This document shows, one piece after another, positions 44,645 to 53,820 of a stretch of 63,430 nt of DNA. Origin of the DNA: Clostridiales bacterium UBA3953 (GTDB lineage: Bacteria > Bacillota > Clostridia > Oscillospirales > CAG-272); assembly GCA_002385415.1 (NCBI GenBank), contig DGDL01000016.1:1-63430 (forward strand), written 5' to 3'. Under the pieces are notes generated by a model. The model searched no databases, was not told the DNA's origin, and worked only from the letters and a program-made list of their open reading frames with translations. The number at the start of each line of letters is the position of its first letter. Position 1 is the stretch's first letter. A program made the position numbers and the translations under genes.

Positions 44645-44756
44645 TTAAATCTTTCGGCACCTCCAAAAGCGCACGCCTGCGCGCATGACAAAGCAGGCAT
44701 CCTTGAATACACCGGCAGTGTAATCGGTCGCCGGGGAATTGGAGAGTTAGAAAAAC

Positions 44757-44954
44757 ATGGGAAAGCTCAAAACTCATAAAGCTACAGCAAAGCGGTTTAA
44801 GCTGACCAAAAGCGGTAAAGTTAAGCACAGCGGCCAGAACCGCCGTCACAATCTGGGCCATAAGACGGCCAAACGCAAAAGACAGCTTCGCAAGGCCGAT
44901 TATCTCAGTGAATCGGTAGCCCCCATCGTACGCAGATTGCTGCCCCGCAGCTAA
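44757..44954 (+). CDS. rpmI: 50S ribosomal protein L35
   Basis: 65 residues, the standard length. MGKLKTHKATAKRFKLTKSG then HNLGHKTAKRKRQLRK and a final VAPIVRRLLPR are the L35 pattern; the protein is very basic and packs into the large subunit. GGAGAG lies upstream of ATG 44757. Between infC and rplT, the usual order in bacteria. Confidence 0.98.
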   Translation: MGKLKTHKATAKRFKLTKSGKVKHSGQNRRHNLGHKTAKRKRQLRKADYLSESVAPIVRRLLPRS

Positions 44955-44995
44955 GCAGCCATATCAATAAGTAGAGAGTCAGGAGGAAGACATAA

Positions 44996-45355
44996 ATGGC
45001 ACGTGTAAAAGGCGCGATAATGTCGCGCAAGAGAAGAAAAAAAGTTTTAAAGCTTGCAAAAGGCTACTGGGGCGCAAAATCCAAGCACTTTAAGATGGCT
45101 AAACAGGCCGTCATGAAGAGCGGCAACTATGCGTTTGTAGGCAGAAAGCTGCGCAAGCGCGATTTCCGTTCGCTGTGGATTACGCGTATTTCCGCCCAAG
45201 CCAAAGCATGCGGAATGAATTATTCCACCTTTATGCACGGCTTGAAGCTTGCCGGCATCAACCTTAACCGCAAGATGCTCGCAGAGCTTGCTGTAAATGA
45301 TAAGGAAGCTTTTGCAGGACTTGTCGAACAGGCAAAGACAGCCCTCGGCAAGTAA
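44996..45355 (+). CDS. rplT: 50S ribosomal protein L20
   Basis: 119 residues, standard length. MARVKGAIMSRKRRKKVLKL, KGYWGAKSKHFKMAKQAVMK, DFRSLWITRISAQAKACGMNYS and LNRKMLAELAV are the expected L20 blocks. It assembles on 23S rRNA and is the likely repressor of its own operon through the leader before infC. AGGAGG lies 9 nt before ATG 44996. Confidence 0.98.
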   Translation: MARVKGAIMSRKRRKKVLKLAKGYWGAKSKHFKMAKQAVMKSGNYAFVGRKLRKRDFRSLWITRISAQAKACGMNYSTFMHGLKLAGINLNRKMLAELAVNDKEAFAGLVEQAKTALGK

Positions 45356-45442
45356 TAAATTACCTCTATGTGCCGCATCCATGCGGCCGGTTCAAACAGC
45401 CATGACACAGGCTATAAGTTCAAAACAATATGGAAAAGGCCT

Positions 45443-45475
45443 CAAACCCGGAACGTTCCGGGTTTGATTTATTAT
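45443..45475 (+). terminator. Terminator of infC-rpmI-rplT
   Basis: A perfect 24-bp palindrome (half-site CAAACCCGGAAC) at 45443-45466, followed by ATTTATT. It is 88 bp past rplT and ends only 18 bp before the next start codon. Confidence 0.75.
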
Positions 45476-45483
45476 GTGTGATT

Positions 45484-46311
45484 ATGCTTGACAGGTGGGA
45501 GCACATAACCTCAAGAACCAATCGCTCGGTCGCTCTTGCGGCATCGCTTGTCGACAAAAAGCATCGGGACGAGCAGAGACTGTTTTTATGCGAAGGAATC
45601 AAGCTCTTTTGCGAGGCGGTCGCGGCAGGTGCGGAGATTGAAAAAGTATTTGTCACGCACCGAGCAGCCGGCGACCCGGACTTGTGCCGGCTGCTTGAGA
45701 GGCTGCCGAAGCACAGCGTCAAAATTGTAAGCGACCCGGTGCTTGAGCGCATTTCGACCGAAAAATCGCCTCAAGGCGTTATTTGTACGGTTAGGTGTCT
45801 TGACAAAACTCATAAAAATAATACAATATATAATAATCCTTCCAGGCCGCCTCGCCGAGCTGTTTTGCTTGACGGCGTCAGCGACCCGGGCAATGTAGGC
45901 ACCATTATGCGCACGGCTGCGGCTTTCGGAATCGATATGCTTATCCTTGGGCCCGGCTGTGCCGACATTTATAACCCGCGCGCGGTGCGGGCGTCGATGG
46001 GCACAATCTTTCGCCAGCCGGTCGTGCGGGTAGAGGATATGGCCGCGTCAGTTGCCGCTTTGCGCGAGGCGGGTGCCGAGGTGTGGGCAGCGACCCTCGA
46101 CGCGGAGCTGACGGTAAGCGAGCTTGCAGAAGCTGCCGAGCATAAGTCCGTTTGCGTTGTCATCGGCAACGAAGGTCACGGCATCTCTCCCGAGGTGGAA
46201 GCCGTCGCGACGGGGAAGGTGAATATTCCCATTACCAGCGATGCGGAATCGCTTAACGCCGCGATTGCCGCCGCAATTTTCATGTGGGAACTGCGCACAA
46301 ATAAGCGATGA
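45484..46311 (+). CDS. SPOUT (TrmH/SpoU) family RNA 2'-O-ribose methyltransferase
   Basis: 275 residues. The N-terminal substrate-binding domain (RSVALAASLVDKKHRDEQRL, FLCEGIKLFCEA) resembles that of RlmB/TsnR-like 23S rRNA methyltransferases. The C-terminal knotted domain has LLDGVSDPGNVGTIMRTAAA, YNPRAVRASMGTIFRQPVV and VIGNEGHGIS with the final IPITSDAESLNAAIAAAI, all SAM-binding motifs of the family. ATG 45484 follows a terminator palindrome, and the frame stays open upstream through it to 45430. No ribosome site is visible. The target nucleotide cannot be stated. dprA follows 66 bp later. Confidence 0.87.
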   Translation: MLDRWEHITSRTNRSVALAASLVDKKHRDEQRLFLCEGIKLFCEAVAAGAEIEKVFVTHRAAGDPDLCRLLERLPKHSVKIVSDPVLERISTEKSPQGVICTVRCLDKTHKNNTIYNNPSRPPRRAVLLDGVSDPGNVGTIMRTAAAFGIDMLILGPGCADIYNPRAVRASMGTIFRQPVVRVEDMAASVAALREAGAEVWAATLDAELTVSELAEAAEHKSVCVVIGNEGHGISPEVEAVATGKVNIPITSDAESLNAAIAAAIFMWELRTNKR

Positions 46312-46377
46312 GCCCGCCAAAGGTGCGAATATCCGCACAAAAGGCGATATACAATATCACCGGAGGCAAAGGCGTAT

Positions 46378-47715
46378 ATGGCAAATGCAAACGACGCCAA
46401 AGTCGAGCTTCTTATTCGATGGATTTGGTTTGCGCTGGCGTGTGGGCCGGGTTCCGACGCGTACGACTCGATTTTGCCCGCTTTTGACTATGATGTCTGC
46501 GCTCTTTATGAGGCAACACGCGCAGATTTGGCCGCAGCCGGCGCCGATGGGGCGCTGCTTGACAGGCTGTGCCAAAAATCAACCGACGAAGCCCAGGCGA
46601 TTTGGGCGCAATGCCGCAATCAAGGCATAAAATTGCTTACGCCGCTGCATAAGGCGTATCCAAAGCGTCTGTTTGCAATCGCCAGAAAGCCGCTTTTGCT
46701 TTATTGCCGCGGAATCATACCGGCGCTGGACAACTATGCATGCATAGCAGCGGTCGGAACGCGCGATATGAGCGAATATGGGCGCAACAATGCCTACACG
46801 CTGTCGTTCGATATGGCAAGGGTAGGCGCGATAGTCGTCAGCGGTATGGCGCGCGGGATCGACGGCGTTTGCCACAGGGGTGCGCTTGACGCCGGCGGGT
46901 TTACGGTAGCGGTGCTCGGCTGCGGAATCGACCGCATTTATCCCGCCGAGCACAGGTCGCTTTACGAGGAAATCGCGCGCGGCGGTTTGATATTGTCCGA
47001 ATATAAGCCGGGCACGCCTCCCGAGGGGCGGCATTTCCCGGTGCGCAACCGCATAATCAGCGGGCTGTGCGACGGTACGCTGGTCGTGGAATGTTCAGAG
47101 CATAGCGGTGCCATGCATACGGCGCGCCACGCGATGTCGCAGGGGCGCGATCTGTTTGCGCTGCCCGGCAAAGTCGGCGAGAAAAACTCGACCGGCGTAA
47201 ACAAACTTATAGCCGACGGCGCGCGTATCGTGACATGCGCGTCGGACATAGTGTCCGTTTACGCCGAAAAATATCCGGTGACACTTCGGCTGGAAAAATT
47301 GCCCCGCCCGGGCGTAACCGACAAGCGCAGGCGCGAGTTTATAGCGCGCAGCGAAGCGCCGAAAAGCGGCGAAAGCTCTGCCTCCTATATTGACGAAACA
47401 GAGGAGGCGCCGGTGCGCATTTATCGGTCGAGGCGCAAAAACGCAATCGAGCAAGCCGCCGAAAGCGAGCTTGCCGATCGCACCGAACGCGCCGCGACGC
47501 CTGTATTTGACGAAAGCAGTTTGGGTGATAGCGAGCGCAAAATCTACGCTCTTATCCCCAGTGATAAACCCGTGAGCGCCGATGATCTGACCGAAAGCGG
47601 GCTCACGATGAGCGAGATTATAACAGCGCTGACGCTGCTTGAGATAAAGCGAGCCATAAGATTTGCGGGCGGAGGGAAGTACATAAGAATAGGCGGCAGC
47701 CCGCCGCTCGAGTGA
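46378..47715 (+). CDS. dprA: DNA processing protein DprA
   Basis: 445 residues. The Rossmann-like DprA domain shows IAAVGTRDMSEYG, VVSGMARGIDGVCHRGAL, AVLGCGIDRIYP, PVRNRIISGL, LVVECSEHSGAMHTA and FALPGKVGEKNS. It loads RecA onto incoming single-stranded DNA in transformation. An unusual ~110-residue Arg/Glu-rich segment separates it from a C-terminal winged-helix domain (DSERKIYALIPSDKP, LTLLEIKRAIRF). GGAGG lies upstream of ATG 46378. dprA next to topA is the common Firmicute order. Confidence 0.95.
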   Translation: MANANDAKVELLIRWIWFALACGPGSDAYDSILPAFDYDVCALYEATRADLAAAGADGALLDRLCQKSTDEAQAIWAQCRNQGIKLLTPLHKAYPKRLFAIARKPLLLYCRGIIPALDNYACIAAVGTRDMSEYGRNNAYTLSFDMARVGAIVVSGMARGIDGVCHRGALDAGGFTVAVLGCGIDRIYPAEHRSLYEEIARGGLILSEYKPGTPPEGRHFPVRNRIISGLCDGTLVVECSEHSGAMHTARHAMSQGRDLFALPGKVGEKNSTGVNKLIADGARIVTCASDIVSVYAEKYPVTLRLEKLPRPGVTDKRRREFIARSEAPKSGESSASYIDETEEAPVRIYRSRRKNAIEQAAESELADRTERAATPVFDESSLGDSERKIYALIPSDKPVSADDLTESGLTMSEIITALTLLEIKRAIRFAGGGKYIRIGGSPPLE

Positions 47716-47956
47716 GCCGGGCGCCAAACGCGGCGCCATTTGAACGCCGACAGATAAATCAAGCTGCCACTTTATTGCTATATAGACCGGATGGGAGATA
47801 AAAATTTCCCGCCGATTAAAATTAAATTAAATTTTGCACACTATAATTACCCCATTGCGGCAGGCTATGCCGCATATTGTAAAGTCAAACAAAAGCAAAT
47901 CAAATATCAATGGAGGACACGGGTGAAACGTGCTATAGAGCAACACCCGCAACCAG

Positions 47957-50326
47957 ATGTCTGCCAATCTTGTAATTATCGAGTCGCCTCACAAGGCGAA
48001 TACAATAAAAGGTTTTCTTGGATCAAGCTACAAGGTCTTGGCTTCCAACGGACATGTCCGAGACCTTCCGAAATCCACGCTCGGTGTGGATATTGAAAAC
48101 GGATTTGCGCCGCGATATATCAACATACGCGGCAAAGGCGAGCTGATACGCGAGCTTAAAAAAGAGGTGAAAGCAGCCGAGCGCGTCTATCTGGCCGCTG
48201 ACCCCGACCGCGAGGGAGAAGCTATCTCATGGCATCTTGCGGTTGCGCTTGATATACCGGAAGAGAAAATAAGACGCGTTACGTTCAACGAGCTGACCAA
48301 AACAGCCGTTCGAAACGGGTTCAAGTCGCCTCGACCGATTGACATGAATTTGGTCAACTCGCAGCAGGCCAGGCGCATACTTGACAGAATTGTGGGCTAC
48401 AAGCTCAGCCCGTTTTTATGGAAGAAGGTGCGCAGCGGGCTTTCGGCCGGTCGCGTTCAGTCGGTTGCGACGCGCATAATTGTCGAACGCGAAGAGGAAA
48501 TCCGCGCATTCGTGCCGGAAGAGTACTGGACGGTCGAAGCCGTGCTCGGAAAAGGCAAAAAGAAGTTCCGGGCAAAGTACTACGGCGATTTAAACGAGCG
48601 TGGCCAAATTGACCGCGTCGAGCTGAAAAACGGCGAGCAGGCGCACGCTGTGGTCGACAGTGTAACCGGAAAGCCTTTCAGGGTATTATCTGTTAAGAAG
48701 GCTGTTCGCCAAAAGAATCCTGCCCCGCCGTTTATCACGTCCACACTGCTGCAGGAAGCGTCAAGGAAACTGGGCTTCCAGTCGCAGCGCATAATGCGCG
48801 TGGCGCAGGAGCTTTATGAAGGAGTCAACCTCGGCAGCGCGGGCGGAGGCGTGCACGGTCTGATAACCTACATGCGTACCGACTCGCTCCGCGTATCGTC
48901 CGAGGCGGCCGAAGCAGCAAAGGAATATATCATAGAAGAGTTCGGTGAAAAATATTATCCGCAGACCCCGCGCTCGTATAAAACCGACGCATCCGCTCAG
49001 GACGCACACGAGGCGATAAGGCCCACTGATTTGAAGCTTACCCCCGACTCTATCAAAAAACTGCTTACCCCCGACCAATACAAGCTGTATAAATTGATTT
49101 GGAGCCGGTTTGTCGCAAGCCAGATGGCGTCAGCCGAGCTTGACACCGTCACAGCCGAACTCGAAACCGGCGGACGAGTGTTCCGGGCAAGCGGCTATAC
49201 AGTGCGTTTCAACGGCTATCTTGCCGTTTACGGCGATGCCGACGATAAAGACGAAAAAGATAACGGAGCCGCGGATCGAAAAGCCGAGCAGAGTGAAGCT
49301 GTTCATAAGACAAAGCTGCCGGAGCTTGTCGAGGGCGAGGAGCTTGCCGCCGAATCGGTTTCACCCGAGCAGCATTTTACAGAGCCGCCGCCCCGTTTTA
49401 CCGAAGGTTCGCTTATCAAGTTCCTAAAAGACAAGGGCATCGGCCGCCCGAGCACCTATACCCCCATAATCACCACCATAATCGAACGGGGATATGTAAA
49501 GCGCGAAGGCAAGACGCTTGTTCCGACACCGCTCGGAGAGATTACGACCAAGATTATGGTCGAAAGCTTCACCGACATCGTGGACTATGAGTTCACCGCC
49601 CAAATGGAAGAGCAGCTGGACAACATCGAAAACGGCAAGCTCAGCATGCTTGATGTGCTGAGCGAGTTTTATACCGGTTTCGAAGCCAGCCTGATAAAGG
49701 CAGAGCAAACGGTTTCGCGCGAAGACATTAATTTGCCGGTCGAAGAGACCGACCTGGAGTGCGAAAAGTGCGGCAGCCGCATGATAGTGAAAAACGGTCG
49801 CTATGGCAAATTCGCCGCATGCCCCAACTATCCCGAATGTAAAAACACAAAGCCGCTCGATAAAAACGGCAATCCCACCGAAAAAAGCCGCGACACCGCC
49901 GAGCCTACCGACGAGGTATGCGACAAATGCGGCGCGCAGATGGTGAAACGTCACGGGCGCTATGGGGAGTTTCTTGCCTGCAGCCGCTTCCCCGATTGCA
50001 AAAACACCAAGCAGATATTGCATGAGATAGGTGTAAAATGCCCGAAGTGCGGCAAAGAGCTGGTGCGGCGCTACGGCAGGAATCGCAGCGTGTTCTATAG
50101 CTGTATGGGCTATCCGGACTGCGACTTTGTGTCGTGGGATCAGCCGACAAACGAAACATGCCCCAATTGCGGAAAGCCGCTTTACATTAAAAAAGGCAAA
50201 CGCCAAATCGTTTGTAAAGAGAAATCCTGCGGATACAAGCGTGATCTGCCGGAGGAAGACGAAAACGGCACAAGCGAAGCCGGCAGCAAAACAGAATCTG
50301 ACCGTGCAGCCGGAGAGGACGTATAA
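47957..50326 (+). CDS. topA: DNA topoisomerase I
   Basis: 789 residues; relaxes negatively supercoiled DNA. Toprim domain starts LVIIESPHKANTIKGFLG and has AADPDREGEAI; the catalytic Tyr is Tyr305 in YMRTDSLRVS. The C-terminus carries four four-Cys zinc ribbons (starting CEKCGSRM, CDKCGAQM, CPKCGKEL and CPNCGKPL) that bind single-stranded DNA. ATG 47957 gives the normal N-terminus but has no ribosome site of its own; a stop codon in frame at 47936 limits other choices. The nearest site, GGAGG at 47912-47916, serves an out-of-frame GTG at 47923 whose frame overlaps topA. plsX follows 3 bp later. Confidence 0.97.
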   Translation: MSANLVIIESPHKANTIKGFLGSSYKVLASNGHVRDLPKSTLGVDIENGFAPRYINIRGKGELIRELKKEVKAAERVYLAADPDREGEAISWHLAVALDIPEEKIRRVTFNELTKTAVRNGFKSPRPIDMNLVNSQQARRILDRIVGYKLSPFLWKKVRSGLSAGRVQSVATRIIVEREEEIRAFVPEEYWTVEAVLGKGKKKFRAKYYGDLNERGQIDRVELKNGEQAHAVVDSVTGKPFRVLSVKKAVRQKNPAPPFITSTLLQEASRKLGFQSQRIMRVAQELYEGVNLGSAGGGVHGLITYMRTDSLRVSSEAAEAAKEYIIEEFGEKYYPQTPRSYKTDASAQDAHEAIRPTDLKLTPDSIKKLLTPDQYKLYKLIWSRFVASQMASAELDTVTAELETGGRVFRASGYTVRFNGYLAVYGDADDKDEKDNGAADRKAEQSEAVHKTKLPELVEGEELAAESVSPEQHFTEPPPRFTEGSLIKFLKDKGIGRPSTYTPIITTIIERGYVKREGKTLVPTPLGEITTKIMVESFTDIVDYEFTAQMEEQLDNIENGKLSMLDVLSEFYTGFEASLIKAEQTVSREDINLPVEETDLECEKCGSRMIVKNGRYGKFAACPNYPECKNTKPLDKNGNPTEKSRDTAEPTDEVCDKCGAQMVKRHGRYGEFLACSRFPDCKNTKQILHEIGVKCPKCGKELVRRYGRNRSVFYSCMGYPDCDFVSWDQPTNETCPNCGKPLYIKKGKRQIVCKEKSCGYKRDLPEEDENGTSEAGSKTESDRAAGEDV

Positions 50327-50329
50327 CTG

Positions 50330-51337
50330 ATGAGAATCTTGATAGACGCAATGAGCGGCGACCACGCCCCGCTCGAAATCATACACGGAGCCGTGATGGC
50401 CGCCTCTGCCTATGACTGTGAAATAACGCTTATCGGTGACGAGGACACAATTTTAAATCTGGCAAGCGAGCACAATCTGGAAATCAACCGCAGCAATATC
50501 CAGCTTGTTCACTCCAGCAGCATAATTTCAATGGAAGACGCTCCGCTGTCGGTTGTGCGCGAAAAAAGCGACTCGTCTATGGCTGTCGGCCTTAAAATGC
50601 TGGCAGCCGGCGAGGGCGACGCCTTTGTGTCGGCAGGCAATACGGGCGCTCTATATGCCGGCTCCACGCTGATTGTGCGCCGCATAAAGGGCGTGAAAAA
50701 AGCCGCGATAGCCACGATTATGCCGTTCGGCCGCCCGATGCTGATGCTGGACTGCGGCGCAAATGTGGAGCTTGCGCCGGAGGCGTATGTTCAGCTTGCG
50801 CAGATGGGCACGATATACATGCGCAGCATATTCGGCATACCGTCGCCCGAGGTGGGTCTGCTCAATATCGGGGAAGAACGCACGAAAGGCACAAAACTGC
50901 TTGTTGATGTCTATAACATGCTTGAGCAGGACCCGACGATAAACTTCAAGGGCAACATAGAAGGCAAAGAGCTGCCCTATGGCGTCTGCGACGTGCTTGT
51001 GACCGACGGTTTTACCGGCAACATCGTGCTTAAACTCACCGAAGGCTGCAGCAGCTTTTTAATGCAAAAAATCAAAGACGTCTTTTATTCAAACTTTTTG
51101 ACAAAAGCCTCTGCGCTTTTTGTAAAAAAAGGTATGACAAAGCTCAAAAACGAGTTCAGTGCCTCGCAATACGGCGGCGCGCCGCTGCTCGGAATTTCAA
51201 GGCCTGTAATCAAAGCGCACGGCAGCTCGGATGCCGAGGCTATCAAAAACGCAGTGCGCCAGGCTATTGGATATATAAACACCGGTATAATATACGAAAT
51301 AGCGCGCCTTACGGTAGGCGACGAGCTGGGAGAGTAA
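50330..51337 (+). CDS. plsX: Phosphate acyltransferase PlsX
   Basis: 335 residues. Converts acyl-ACP to acyl-phosphate at the start of phospholipid synthesis. MRILIDAMSGDHAP, ALYAGSTLIVRRIKGV, MLMLDCGANVELAP, LLNIGEERTKGT, FKGNIEGKEL and VTDGFTGNIVLKL are the family blocks. It begins 3 bp after topA and is followed directly by rnc. The acpP gene that often sits between plsX and rnc is absent. Confidence 0.97.
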   Translation: MRILIDAMSGDHAPLEIIHGAVMAASAYDCEITLIGDEDTILNLASEHNLEINRSNIQLVHSSSIISMEDAPLSVVREKSDSSMAVGLKMLAAGEGDAFVSAGNTGALYAGSTLIVRRIKGVKKAAIATIMPFGRPMLMLDCGANVELAPEAYVQLAQMGTIYMRSIFGIPSPEVGLLNIGEERTKGTKLLVDVYNMLEQDPTINFKGNIEGKELPYGVCDVLVTDGFTGNIVLKLTEGCSSFLMQKIKDVFYSNFLTKASALFVKKGMTKLKNEFSASQYGGAPLLGISRPVIKAHGSSDAEAIKNAVRQAIGYINTGIIYEIARLTVGDELGE

Positions 51338-51343
51338 TTTGCC

Positions 51344-52036
51344 GTGGATTTTAGCGAGCTTGAAAAAGCGATTGGGTATGAGTTTCGCGATAAGGAGCTG
51401 TTGAAGATGGCGCTGACCCATTCGTCATACTCCAACGAGATGAAGGCGAAGGGGATGGCGGTTGAGTGCAACGAACGCGCCGAATTTCTTGGCGACGCGG
51501 TGTTGTCCTGTATTGCAAGCTCATACCTTTACACAAACCATCCGAAGCTGTCCGAAGGCGAGCTCACGCGCATACGCGCACAGGCAGTTTGCGAACGAGC
51601 ACTATGCGAGTATGCGCAGGAGCTCGGGCTGGGGAAGTATCTGCTTCTTGGACACGGCGAGGTGATTTCACATGGCGAACGCCGCCCCTCAATCCTTGCC
51701 GATGCGTTTGAGGCATTGCTTGCGGCCATTTGGCTGGACGGCGGCGCAAAAGAGGCCGAAAAATTTGCGCTGCGGTTTCTCGAGCCGGAAATAAAGCGTG
51801 CCCTGACCTCAAACAATCAAGACTATAAATCACAGCTGCAGCAGTTCGTCCAGCTCGAGCGCGACGTGCTTTTGGAATATGTGGTGGTAGACGAAGCCGG
51901 CCCGCCGCACCGGCGTGTTTTCACGGTGGAGGCCAGGCTCAACAATAACATAATAGGCAGAGGTAAAAGCGGCACTAAGCGCGAAGCCGAGCAGCTCGCG
52001 GCTAAAGAGGCGCTGCGCCTGTTCGGGCTCGAATGA
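51344..52036 (+). CDS. rnc: Ribonuclease III
   Basis: 230 residues. Cleaves double-stranded RNA in rRNA maturation and mRNA turnover. The catalytic helix reads NERAEFLGDAVLS (commonly NERLEFLGD), and the second acidic site is in SILADAFEALLAAIWLDGG. A dsRNA-binding domain follows: DYKSQLQQFVQ to GKSGTKREAEQLAAKEAL. GTG start at 51344, 6 bp after plsX. Its stop codon overlaps the ATG of the next gene (ATGA). Confidence 0.97.
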   Translation: MDFSELEKAIGYEFRDKELLKMALTHSSYSNEMKAKGMAVECNERAEFLGDAVLSCIASSYLYTNHPKLSEGELTRIRAQAVCERALCEYAQELGLGKYLLLGHGEVISHGERRPSILADAFEALLAAIWLDGGAKEAEKFALRFLEPEIKRALTSNNQDYKSQLQQFVQLERDVLLEYVVVDEAGPPHRRVFTVEARLNNNIIGRGKSGTKREAEQLAAKEALRLFGLE

Positions 52037-52803
52037 AAACAAAGCTGAATGTGGCGGACAAGCCTCTGCAAACTTTAGCCGGGCAAAAAAGGGCACCTGA
52101 AAAAGCTGCGGGCGGTATAGGCACGCTCGGTGAACGCACACTGCATGCCGCACTCAAGCGACACTTCGAGCCGGACGTAACCTACCATGAAATAAGATAC
52201 AAAGGATATGTCGCAGACATCATGCGCGGGGACGAGATTATCGAGATCCAAACGCGCGCGCTGAATGTCATGCGGACTAAGCTGACCGTTTTCCTTGCCG
52301 ACAACAAGGTGACGGTAGTCCACCCTGTGGTGCGCGAAAAATGGCTGAATTGGGTGAATTCCGGCACCGGGGAAATTGTCCGCCGCAGAAAATCACCCAA
52401 GCGCGGCGCGCCGCTTGACGCGTTTGCGGAGCTTTACAAAATCAAAATGTTTCTGCGCGACCCGAATTTGACAATTTGCCTTCTGCCGGTCGACGTGGAG
52501 GAGTACAGGCGGCTGGACGGGGGCGGCAAAAGCCCAAGAAAAGGCTGGACGCGCGCAGAGCAAATTCCCACAGCAGTGGGCGAACCTGTGTATCTGAATG
52601 ATGCTTTTGACTATGCGGCGCTGCTTTCGGGTCTGCCGGACGAGTTTACGTCCGCGGAGGTAGCGAAAGCGAAAAAGCTATCCATTGGCATGGCACAAAC
52701 CGTTTTAAACGTGATGAGCCATGTGGAAGCCGTGTGTTGTATCGGCAAACGAGGACGCTGTAAGCTATATAAAATCCGGACAACTGGAGAAAGTGATATA
52801 TGA
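52033..52803 (+). CDS. PD-(D/E)xK-like protein with C-terminal winged helix, unrecognised
   Basis: 256 residues. GGIGTLGERTLHAALKRHFE then YHEIRYKGYVADIMRGDEIIEIQTR has the layout of a restriction-nuclease fold: a Glu-bearing helix, then an Asp and, eight residues on, Glu-x-Gln on adjacent strands (the final Lys is replaced by Gln). The last ~60 residues, SAEVAKAKKLSIGMAQTVLNVM, read as a winged helix. It overlaps rnc by ATGA at its start and asnA by ATGA at its end, so it is firmly part of the operon. I do not recognise a named family; nucleic-acid binding or cutting is inference. Confidence 0.6.
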   Translation: MKTKLNVADKPLQTLAGQKRAPEKAAGGIGTLGERTLHAALKRHFEPDVTYHEIRYKGYVADIMRGDEIIEIQTRALNVMRTKLTVFLADNKVTVVHPVVREKWLNWVNSGTGEIVRRRKSPKRGAPLDAFAELYKIKMFLRDPNLTICLLPVDVEEYRRLDGGGKSPRKGWTRAEQIPTAVGEPVYLNDAFDYAALLSGLPDEFTSAEVAKAKKLSIGMAQTVLNVMSHVEAVCCIGKRGRCKLYKIRTTGESDI

Positions 52804-53807
52804 GTGAACTTGTAATACCTAAAAACTACAAACCGCTACTCGACATGCGTCGTACCGAAATTGCGATAAAGAAGGTCAAAGATTTTTTTGAGCGCGACCT
52901 TGCGATAGCGCTTAACCTGACAAGGGTTTCTGCACCGCTTTTTTTGCGCGCGAGCAGCGGCCTAAACGATGATTTGTCCGGAGTTGAGCGTGCAGTTTCG
53001 TTTGATATACCCGACTTGGGCGAGGTTGCCGAAATCCCTCAGTCGCTGGCGAAATGGAAACGCTGGGCACTGGGCGTTTACGGTTTTCAGCGCGGCGAGG
53101 GTCTTTACACCGACATGAATGCAATCCGCCGCGATGAGATTACCGATAACATGCACTCTATTTATGTCGACCAGTGGGACTGGGAGCTTGTTATCGACGC
53201 ATCTGATCGCAACGTCGAAACCTTGAAAAAGATAGTACGTAGAATATACGCGTGTCTGCTTCATACCGAGCGTTATATCGCAAACGAATATGATTTTGTG
53301 GACACGCTGCTTCCTGAAGAGATACATTTTGTTACCGCCCAGGAGCTTGAGGACGAGTATCCCGACCTGACCCCTAAAGAGCGCGAATATATGGCTGTAA
53401 AGCGCTATGGCGCGATTTTCCTCATGGGCATAGGCGGCAAGATGAAATCCGGCCAAATCCATGACGGGCGCGCGCCCGACTATGACGACTGGTCGCTAAA
53501 CGGCGATATAATAGTCCATTATCCGGTGCTCGACAATGCGTTCGAGCTTTCGAGCATGGGTATTAGAGTTGATGCTCCGACTCTGCTGGCGCAGCTTGCC
53601 GAGCGCGGTTGCCCCGAGCGTGCCGAGCTGCCGTTTCACAAAGCGCTTCTTGAGGGGCGGCTGCCGCTTACGATAGGCGGCGGAATCGGACAGTCGCGAA
53701 TGTGCATGTATTTCCTGCGAAAAGCGCATATCGGCGAAGTGCAGTCGTCGATTTGGAGTGAAGAAGACGAAAAGCGCTGCCGTGAAGCCGGAATTATGCT
53801 ATTGTAA
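52800..53807 (+). CDS. asnA: Aspartate-ammonia ligase (asparagine synthetase A)
   Basis: 335 residues, standard length. Makes asparagine from aspartate, ammonia and ATP. The class II tRNA-synthetase-like fold shows VSAPLFLRASSGLNDDLSG, VDQWDWELVI, FVTAQELEDEYPDL, IFLMGIGGKM, WSLNGDIIVHYPVLD and IGGGIGQSRMCMYFL. It ends the plsX-rnc unit and is followed by a terminator. There is no T-box or other leader directly before it because it is coupled to the upstream gene. Confidence 0.97.
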   Translation: MSELVIPKNYKPLLDMRRTEIAIKKVKDFFERDLAIALNLTRVSAPLFLRASSGLNDDLSGVERAVSFDIPDLGEVAEIPQSLAKWKRWALGVYGFQRGEGLYTDMNAIRRDEITDNMHSIYVDQWDWELVIDASDRNVETLKKIVRRIYACLLHTERYIANEYDFVDTLLPEEIHFVTAQELEDEYPDLTPKEREYMAVKRYGAIFLMGIGGKMKSGQIHDGRAPDYDDWSLNGDIIVHYPVLDNAFELSSMGIRVDAPTLLAQLAERGCPERAELPFHKALLEGRLPLTIGGGIGQSRMCMYFLRKAHIGEVQSSIWSEEDEKRCREAGIMLL

Positions 53808-53820
53808 TATCGAAAACAAT

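Noticed and set aside
47716..47745. GGCGCC-rich inverted repeat after dprA as a terminator
   Set aside because: Two copies of a self-complementary hexamer with no T-run; dprA may read through toward topA.
49424..50386. A 320-codon open frame opposite the end of topA
   Set aside because: It covers the zinc-ribbon repeats of topA in reverse; no independent start signal or domain.
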